A stretch of 64,000 bases of DNA from Marinilabiliales bacterium. Lineage in GTDB: Bacteria; Bacteroidota; Bacteroidia; Bacteroidales; SZUA-534. The stretch lies in the NCBI GenBank assembly GCA_003512955.1, contig DOTG01000016.1:1-64000 (forward strand), written 5' to 3'. This document shows positions 54,401 through 61,217 of the stretch, in pieces (position 1 is the stretch's first letter; each line of letters starts with the position of its first letter). The translations under genes and the position numbers were made by a program. The notes below the pieces were generated by a model. It did not search any database. It was not told the DNA's origin and was given only the letters and a program-made list of their open reading frames with translations.

Positions 54401-57400
54401 CATTTATGGAGGTACTTTTGTGGATGTCCCCAACCTGTCAAATTGGTCATTCACCGGTTTACCAGTTGGAGTTACCATAGGGTCTTTAAATAAGATTAAT
54501 GAAACCAATGTTCAGATTACGCTTTCGGGAGATGCCACCCTCGATTATGATACGGACATTACCGATGCCATATTATCAATTAGTGAAACAGAAATTGATG
54601 ATTATTCCGACGTGAATTTAACAGCTAATTCAGGGGTGACATTTACAGCAGTAGCTGAAAGTATTGATATTTTAATGTCTGATGACGGCAATATTTTTGA
54701 AAGTCACGAAGATGCTGAAATCATTACTGTTTCCATCCATAACGATGTATTTACAGCCAGCTTGAATAGTAACAATTGGGCTTTAACAAATTTACCCGAG
54801 GGGGTTATTCTGGGCTCGCTCAATCGTGTAAACGATACAGTTGCTGAGATAACACTTTCTGGTTACCGGACAAAAGATTACGATTCTGATATTGTTAACC
54901 TTTCCTTATCCATTACCCCAAATGAGTTTTTGGCACAAACTACAACCGTTCAGGTGAATTCAGGTGTTTTGTTTATAGCAACCAATGACACGGAAAGTAT
55001 AGTTCTTTCTGATAATGCCGACATCACTGAAGGTAATGAAAACGGAAAAGTCATAACTGTAAATCTAATTGGAGGTACCTTCTCAAATTCAGTACAACTA
55101 AGTAATTGGACTGTGACCAATCTTCCGGCAGGCGTAAGCGTAGCCAACCTGTTTAAAACAGATACCAATACGGTTGAGCTTACTTTGTCGGGAAACAGGA
55201 CCACTGATTACGATGTGTCCATTACCGATTTTTCAGTATCTATTAAAGATGTTGAAGTTGATGAATTTACAGGAGCTGACCTAACTGCCAATACGGGTGT
55301 TACCTTTCAAGCTTTCAGCGAGGGACTTATCATATCACATACAGGGTTGAATGAAAGCAATCTCAATGGTGCCGAAATTGGTCTGGAATTGGTCAATGAA
55401 TCATTTTTAGATGCCGCATTCGATTATAATAATTTTACTTTACAAAACGCACCCGGAGGGGTTTCTATAGGTTATATCAGTTACATGGATGCAGCCCATG
55501 CAAACCTTTATCTATATTACGACGGGACTGATTTTGATGCAGATATTACCGATTTCTATATCAACATTTCATTGAATGAATTGGTCGGTGTTGCCGATAT
55601 ATCGAGCAATCAAATGACAATTAGTGCCACCCTTGAAGCTACTGAAGTAACCATGTCCGATCACGGAATATACGAAGGGTCTGAGCACGGAGCCCAGATT
55701 TTTGTGGTGGTTACTCAAAACCAATTTGGTACAGCGTTGAATGAAAACAATTGGAGCCTTTCGAACCTTCCGCAAGGAACATCCATCGATTCAATCATCC
55801 GCGTGAGCGCCGATAGTGCAATAATTGTACTGGCTGGTAACCGCACCAAAGATTACGATGAAAGTATTACCAATATTATCCTGGATATTGCCGCCAATGA
55901 ATTTATCAATAGTACACCTCCTGTTACGGTTTCTTCCGGAGTTATTATCTATGCAGACAATGATAACGAAGTAATTACTATTTCCGATGATGGCATTGAT
56001 GAAGGGTTGGAAGATGGTGAAAAAATTTATGTGAATTTGCAGGGAGGAACTTTTGCACTGGCTTTAAATGCTTCAAATTGGGCTATAATCGGCCTGCCCG
56101 AGGGAGTTTTGTTTGGGAACATCACAAAAACAGATTCTGTTAATGCCACCATAACTCTTACCGGAAATTCAGTCATTGATTATGATGCGGACATCACAAA
56201 TATTCAGGTTGTTGTTAAAGATGCCGAAGTGGACGAATATTCTGGTTCCGATTTATACTCCAATGCAGGTATTGTTTTCAGAGCGCTGAACGATGATGAG
56301 GTGCTTACCATGAACGATGATGGGAACATTAGTGAAGGGGCTGAAGATGGTGAAACGATTGATGTGTATCTTGCAGGTGGAACTTTTGTTTTGGAATTGG
56401 AGATTACAAAATGGAGTGTCTTAAATTTACCTTCCGGTGTTTCGGTTTTATCCGTCAACAGAGTAGATAACCAACATGTTACCATCACTTTAAGTGGAAT
56501 TTCAACCGTAGATTATGATCAGGATATTACCGGTATGAGTTTGAGTATCAACGGTGATCAAATCAATGATTATACAGGTTTTGATCTGATGGTCGATACA
56601 GGTGTAACTTTTAAAGCAAAAACAGAAGCCGTCGACATCTTTAACGCAGGTCTGAACGAAGAGAACCTTAACGGCGCATTCGTCAGCCTTTTATTGCAAC
56701 AAGAATCGTTTGCCGATACCGTTTTATTAAAAAGTAACTTCGTTTTGTCAGGGTTACCTATAGGTGTAGCTCTTGACAGTGTTTATTATATCAGTTCAAC
56801 GGAAGCAAGCCTGTTGTTAAGCTTCGACGGAACCGATTTTGATACCGATCAGCAACTCTATTTAGAAATTGTTAGATCGGAGTTAACCGGTAATGCCAGC
56901 CTATTGAGTGATACACTCCTTATCTCATCTACAAATGATGATGAACTGGTTTCAATGGTTGATGATGGCCAAATCCTGGAAGGTTCTGAAAATGGCGAAG
57001 AAATAACAGTTACCTTAACAGGCGGTACTTTTGCAAATACGCTTCAATCGAACAATTGGAGTATCAACAATGCGCCATTAGGTGTTGCGGTTGCTGGCAT
57101 CCAACGGAATTCAAATACTTCTGTTACCCTAACCCTGAGCGGGAATAGTTTGCAGGATTATGATGCCAATATCTATGATTTTACACTCAATGTAAGTGAG
57201 GAAGAAATAAATGATTATCAGGGTCCGGCAATAATTGTAACATCTGGGGTTACTTTTACAACAAAAGATGAACAACTTACAATCAATCATTCAGGTTTAA
57301 ATGAATCAAATTTGAATGGTGCCATCGTTACTCTTGTTCTGGTAAATGAAACATTCACCGATGCTACCATCCTTAATTCCTCCATCGAAATGTTTAATAC

Positions 57401-60400
57401 ACCCGATGGTTTGTCTATTGCTTCTGTCGCCTATATTTCTGAAACCTCAGCAGAACTAATGTTCAGTTTCGATGAAACCGACTTTGACACCGATATTTCA
57501 GATTTTTTCATTTCGGTGGACGAACTGGAACTGAGTGGCGCGGGTTCAGTTGTTAGCAACAGTTTAATCATTACTGCCAACGAGGAAACTCAAACTGCTG
57601 AAATATCACATTTGGGCCTGACCGAAGAAAACCTGGATGGAGCCATTGTTACATTGAAATTGAAAGATGAGAAATTTGAAGATATTACATTGAATACTTC
57701 CAATTTCAATCTTTTAGGAGCGCCCATTGGATTATCCATCGGAACTATTGAATACCTTTCCGATACAGTAGCCTCCATAGCATTAAATTTCACTGGAACC
57801 GATTTCGATACCAATTATGAACAACTTAAAATCAGTGTTTCCGCGGCTGAATTGGTAGGTAATTCAAGTATAACTTCCAATTCATTGACAATTACCGCAA
57901 CCAATGATGCTGAGGCCTTGACAATGGTTAGTGATGGGTTTATACAGGAAGGAACCGAAGATGGGGAACTAATAACATTTGATATAACCGGTGGTACTTT
58001 TAGCAATGATCTTTCGTTAGTGAATTGGTCATTTTACAACTTACCTGCGGGTGTTGCTCCAAACCTTTTAACTAGGGTCGATAATCATAAAGTAACTGTC
58101 AGTCTAATTGGGAATACTCTGGTTGATTATGATCAAGACATTACCAATCTGGTAGTCCAGGTCAATCAAACTGAAATTGATGATTATGAGGAAACACCTT
58201 ATCAGATTACTTCTGGTGTAACATTTACGGCCATAGTGGAACCTGAAGTAAAAGTTTTGACAATTTCACATGCCGGGCTCACTGAAAACAACCTAAATGG
58301 AGCCCTGATTGAAGCTAAATTAACAGCTGATTATTTAACAGATTTAGACGTGAACATTCAAAACCTGGTTTTAATGAATACCCCTTTGGGGGTATCGGTT
58401 GTTTCCGTTCTGGTAACTGATTCTGTTACATTCACCATTGGTCTGGCTTTTGATGGTACCGACTTTGATTCCGATTACACCGACTTTAAAGTTACGCTTC
58501 AACCCTCTGAATTGCATGGTGCAGAAGCATTAGTTAGTAATGGTCTGGAAATTCGTGCCAATATAGAATCTCAGCAAATGGTTATCTCTAGCCTGGGTTT
58601 AACCGAAGAGAACCTACATAATTCGATAGTATATCTGGCTCTGGTTAATGATTTATTTAGAGACACTAGTCTAGAAGTTTCAAACTTCAAACTAATGAAT
58701 GCTCCTAATAACACTTTCATCAGTTCGGTTACCTATGTGAATGATACGGCTGCTGAATTGACACTTTCTTTCGATAGCACTGATTTTGATACCGATATTT
58801 CCGATTTTGCCATAATTGTCCTTGGAATTGAAACTTATAGTGGAAACAGTATTCTTAGCAATAGTTTAACTATTAGTGCAACCAACGATGAGGAAGTGCT
58901 TACCATGTCCGATGATGGTGAAATTTTAGAACATCATATTAATGGTGAAATTATTATGGTTGCCATTTCAGGAGGTGATTTTGTTTCGGATTTGAACATT
59001 TCAAATTGGAATTTTGTAAACGGACTCCAAGGATTACAAATTCAAAATATCCAAAGAATAAGCAAACATCAGGCGGCATTAACATTAGGGGAATTAAATC
59101 TGGAAGATTTTGACGCCAATATTTCAGACCTGACTCTGTCCGTTGCTGCCGACGAAATTAATGATCATTCAGGCCTACCTGCCGAGGTTTCTACGGGAAT
59201 TGTTTTCATTGCAACCGTCGAAAATATAATTGCCTCCCATATTGGTTTGACTGAAGCAAACCTGAATGGTTCAGTTATTGACCTATTGTTGGAAAATGAA
59301 AAATTTGCCGATACAACCTTGGATATTTCAAACATTACCATTCAAATCGGGTCTGAGGGAGCATCAATTTCGCAAATACTATATTTAACCGATTCAACGG
59401 CACAGGTAGCAGTATCTTTTGACGGTCGTGATTTCGATAGCGATCAAACCCTTAAAATTGGCATCGCTGGGAATGAATTTATTTTTGGGGATAGTTTGGA
59501 AAGCAATTCGTTGCAGGTTTTAGCCTTTAATGATGAAGAAATTTTTACTCTTGCTGACGATGGTCAGATTTTAGAAGGTCAGGAAAATGCTGAAACTATT
59601 GAATTGACTCTAAGTGGCGGAACATTTGCCACTTTATTAAACCCAGGTGTTTGGGTTTTTGAGAACCTTCCACAAGGAGTTACCGTGGGAGCCATCCAAA
59701 AAGTAGATGCACAGCATGTTAACTTTGTCCTTGAAGGAAGCACAATGGTAGATTACGATTCCGATATCACGCAGTTTGCAGTTCAAATCCCCGAAACAGA
59801 ATTTGAGGATTATTCCGGAACAGCTATTGTTGTTACTGGAGGTGTTACATTTACAGCTGTGCTGGAGAATTCCTCATTATTCATAGAATATGCAGGTTTA
59901 AATGAAAGCAATCTGGACCAAGCCATTATTAACATGAAACTGGTTGATGCAAAATTTGATATAAATCAACAAGGCAATGTTTCAGGGATCACCTTAAATA
60001 ATGTACCCGATGGTTTATCGGTTTCAAGTTACCAAATTGAAAACGATACTCTGGCTCTTGCGACTTTAGATTACACAGGTTCCGATTTTGATACTGATTT
60101 TGCTTCATTTAACATATCTCTTGATGCCATCATGCTCCAACCGGCGATGAATTTAACTAGCAATACCTTATTGATTCAGGCTTCTATTGAACCGGCCATT
60201 TCAGTTACCTATGATGGTCAAATCGTTGAAGGAAGTGAAAATGGTGAGGTAATATTAGTGACACTTTCTGAAGGAAAACTTATGAGTTCATTTACTACCG
60301 ATAGCATTGCGACTTCTGAAATCCCGGTAGGTGTTGGTATAAGCAACCTCCAGATTTTATCCGACACTCAATTCTCCTTTGAATTATCAGGAAACCGCAC

Positions 60401-61100
60401 CGAAGATTATGATCAAAATTATGAAACTGTTTCATGTTATTTTAGCCGGGGTATATTTCAGCAATATTTTGGTCAGGATGTTGAGGTTGTTGCCGCTTTG
60501 GTCTTTGATGCACTAAACGAAACGATGACTATTTCACATTCAGGTTTAACGGAGGGTAACCTAAATGGCGCCGTGTTGGATTTAGAGCTCACCGAAGAAT
60601 ATTTCATTGATGAATTGTTGTCGCCGGCAAATATTACTTTATTCAATGCTCCTCAAGGCGTTACTATTGATCAATTCACTTATAAAGATATAACCCATGC
60701 AAATATATCATTATTGTATGATGGTTCTGGTTTTACCGAGGATGTTACCGATTTTTATATTGAATTAAACCATCAGGAACTCTTTGGTTTAGCGGATTTG
60801 CAAAGTAATTCTTTAATTATTGATGAAGGTGTTGGAATTTTAGGTGAAGAAAATTTTTGGAATTTGAAAATTTTTGCTAAGTTTGCTACGGTATTTGTTA
60901 CAATTGACAATATACCGCAAGAGTGGGAATCAGCTACAATAACAATATTTGATTCAAAGGGGGTTAGGGTTCTTAATTCAGATTTAAAACAAATAGAAGT
61001 TAATAAAGTTGATCTTAATGTTCTAAGTGGTTATTATTTGGTTCTTGTCAAAGTTAATGACAAAGAATTTATAAATAAACTTTTTATATTGCCTGAGTAA
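51405..61100 (+). CDS. Giant T9SS cargo protein with 26 tandem ~105-aa modules (3231 aa)
   Basis: Secreted or surface protein with no recognised enzyme. The signal peptide is MKTKLVIAGLFLFTTLSIWA. The N-terminal ~290 residues resemble a T9SS-type cell-surface head with SGT/FPVGD features. Residues 312 to about 3144 are 26 modules of two types. Type A (17 copies) has DDGxITEGSEDGEIITV, then NWxLTNLPxGV and SGNxTxDYDxDITN. Type B (9 copies) has ISHxGLxExNLNGAxV, then LxNAPxGVSI and FDGTDFDTDISDF. The order is A9-B-A3-B-A-B-B-A-B-B-A-B-A-B-A-B. The ITEGSE motif recalls Calx-beta domains, but the fit is only by eye. The last ~85 residues form a divergent T9SS sorting domain (TITIFDSKGVRVL ... NKLFILPE). 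The gene lies 110 bp after the fibre gene on the same strand. Adhesion is an inference. Confidence 0.9.
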   Translation: MKTKLVIAGLFLFTTLSIWAQKGVINNGAKIIITSSAILDINGGTNGDYINQSYDVSSPGKIDLQGKIKLEGDWQNQATTGNVFINSGTDGEIIFDGSTLQTIGGTASTYFEKVTLSNPQGVSLSAHTTFKGNLTLNSGLLKMGAYNLLLDTSVNIAGTPSTTAMILANSTGSVYKYFKNAGTFTFPVGDTLATDEYSPFSLTFNSGTFGAGAYVKLNVFNQKHPDNTSSTAYLNRYWTTVPYNISGYSVNMAGYYANGDVVGTEGNIYTAQYTSPYWDRLDITNTSLNKLAGTNLTSLSEFTGAESSAVMPAITLSYDGSITEGNENSEVITITLSNDDFVASLNTVNWTITNLPDGVSKGTLARTGNKTATLTLSGNRTKDFDSNISNVTISVASAEFVHLSSGSLSANSGVTITATSDAESITIADDGLITEGSEDGEIITATAVGGTFATTITPANWTLTNLPTGVSKGSVTRVNGNTVQITLSGNRTVDYSVDITNATLSITNSEIDEYTGSDLSVATGVTFTAVDESLDIVMAGTFTEGSESSGNITVTINSSGSHSFNSTITQANWTLTNLPVGVTKGTVTYNSPTQVTISLLGTSTKDYDNNITNVALQIAPTSIIGFSSTAIITSGLTFTATDDAESITIADNVITEGAENTEIITVILTGGTFANTLTVENWAVTNLPMGVSVGSLNRLSATSVELTLSGNSCCDFDADISNVTVSISPNEIDDHTGAAISANSGVTIVAVNDTEVLTMAGDGTITEGSEDGEIITVSLTGGTIIDPITSANWVLSGLPTGVTAGTISRLSSSSVSITLVGNATQDYDSDWTTATLSVSTDEINDTTGTTMEVTSGITFTATDEPVMLTLTDDGITEGSENGEIITVSLSEDTFVGSLNPANWTITNLPAGVTKGNLTRVSDDTVQIALTGSRTQDYDSDITNVTISIAGAELVQHTLNPISQNSGLIFDAVNDGEFLLMADDGQILEGNESGEIITATIYGGTFVDVPNLSNWSFTGLPVGVTIGSLNKINETNVQITLSGDATLDYDTDITDAILSISETEIDDYSDVNLTANSGVTFTAVAESIDILMSDDGNIFESHEDAEIITVSIHNDVFTASLNSNNWALTNLPEGVILGSLNRVNDTVAEITLSGYRTKDYDSDIVNLSLSITPNEFLAQTTTVQVNSGVLFIATNDTESIVLSDNADITEGNENGKVITVNLIGGTFSNSVQLSNWTVTNLPAGVSVANLFKTDTNTVELTLSGNRTTDYDVSITDFSVSIKDVEVDEFTGADLTANTGVTFQAFSEGLIISHTGLNESNLNGAEIGLELVNESFLDAAFDYNNFTLQNAPGGVSIGYISYMDAAHANLYLYYDGTDFDADITDFYINISLNELVGVADISSNQMTISATLEATEVTMSDHGIYEGSEHGAQIFVVVTQNQFGTALNENNWSLSNLPQGTSIDSIIRVSADSAIIVLAGNRTKDYDESITNIILDIAANEFINSTPPVTVSSGVIIYADNDNEVITISDDGIDEGLEDGEKIYVNLQGGTFALALNASNWAIIGLPEGVLFGNITKTDSVNATITLTGNSVIDYDADITNIQVVVKDAEVDEYSGSDLYSNAGIVFRALNDDEVLTMNDDGNISEGAEDGETIDVYLAGGTFVLELEITKWSVLNLPSGVSVLSVNRVDNQHVTITLSGISTVDYDQDITGMSLSINGDQINDYTGFDLMVDTGVTFKAKTEAVDIFNAGLNEENLNGAFVSLLLQQESFADTVLLKSNFVLSGLPIGVALDSVYYISSTEASLLLSFDGTDFDTDQQLYLEIVRSELTGNASLLSDTLLISSTNDDELVSMVDDGQILEGSENGEEITVTLTGGTFANTLQSNNWSINNAPLGVAVAGIQRNSNTSVTLTLSGNSLQDYDANIYDFTLNVSEEEINDYQGPAIIVTSGVTFTTKDEQLTINHSGLNESNLNGAIVTLVLVNETFTDATILNSSIEMFNTPDGLSIASVAYISETSAELMFSFDETDFDTDISDFFISVDELELSGAGSVVSNSLIITANEETQTAEISHLGLTEENLDGAIVTLKLKDEKFEDITLNTSNFNLLGAPIGLSIGTIEYLSDTVASIALNFTGTDFDTNYEQLKISVSAAELVGNSSITSNSLTITATNDAEALTMVSDGFIQEGTEDGELITFDITGGTFSNDLSLVNWSFYNLPAGVAPNLLTRVDNHKVTVSLIGNTLVDYDQDITNLVVQVNQTEIDDYEETPYQITSGVTFTAIVEPEVKVLTISHAGLTENNLNGALIEAKLTADYLTDLDVNIQNLVLMNTPLGVSVVSVLVTDSVTFTIGLAFDGTDFDSDYTDFKVTLQPSELHGAEALVSNGLEIRANIESQQMVISSLGLTEENLHNSIVYLALVNDLFRDTSLEVSNFKLMNAPNNTFISSVTYVNDTAAELTLSFDSTDFDTDISDFAIIVLGIETYSGNSILSNSLTISATNDEEVLTMSDDGEILEHHINGEIIMVAISGGDFVSDLNISNWNFVNGLQGLQIQNIQRISKHQAALTLGELNLEDFDANISDLTLSVAADEINDHSGLPAEVSTGIVFIATVENIIASHIGLTEANLNGSVIDLLLENEKFADTTLDISNITIQIGSEGASISQILYLTDSTAQVAVSFDGRDFDSDQTLKIGIAGNEFIFGDSLESNSLQVLAFNDEEIFTLADDGQILEGQENAETIELTLSGGTFATLLNPGVWVFENLPQGVTVGAIQKVDAQHVNFVLEGSTMVDYDSDITQFAVQIPETEFEDYSGTAIVVTGGVTFTAVLENSSLFIEYAGLNESNLDQAIINMKLVDAKFDINQQGNVSGITLNNVPDGLSVSSYQIENDTLALATLDYTGSDFDTDFASFNISLDAIMLQPAMNLTSNTLLIQASIEPAISVTYDGQIVEGSENGEVILVTLSEGKLMSSFTTDSIATSEIPVGVGISNLQILSDTQFSFELSGNRTEDYDQNYETVSCYFSRGIFQQYFGQDVEVVAALVFDALNETMTISHSGLTEGNLNGAVLDLELTEEYFIDELLSPANITLFNAPQGVTIDQFTYKDITHANISLLYDGSGFTEDVTDFYIELNHQELFGLADLQSNSLIIDEGVGILGEENFWNLKIFAKFATVFVTIDNIPQEWESATITIFDSKGVRVLNSDLKQIEVNKVDLNVLSGYYLVLVKVNDKEFINKLFILPE
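52338..60837 (+). repeat. 26 coding modules of two types (A and B) in the giant T9SS protein
   Basis: Consecutive units of about 310-330 bp. The units are strongly diverged from each other in DNA sequence, so they are old. Only the protein-level motifs (TEGSE, NLPxGV, DYDxDIT for A; GLxExNLNG, NAPxG, TDFDTD for B) keep the register. Type B units become frequent only after the ninth A unit. Confidence 0.75.
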
Positions 61101-61130
61101 CAGGTATTTTTTTCATGGGTTAATGGTTGC

Positions 61131-61168
61131 AAAACACTCGCAGATTTTCTGACGGGTGTTTTGTTTTT
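61131..61168 (+). terminator. Terminator of the giant repeat protein gene
   Basis: Stem AAAACACTCG / CGGGTGTTTT of 10 bp (one T-G pair), extended by an inner CAGA/TCTG stem and followed by a T-rich tail, 30 bp after the stop codon. It separates the signalling gene that follows. Confidence 0.75.
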
Positions 61169-61217
61169 TATGGAGGTAATAACTATTTTTAGTTTTTTAA
61201 ATTTTATTTCGCTTAGG

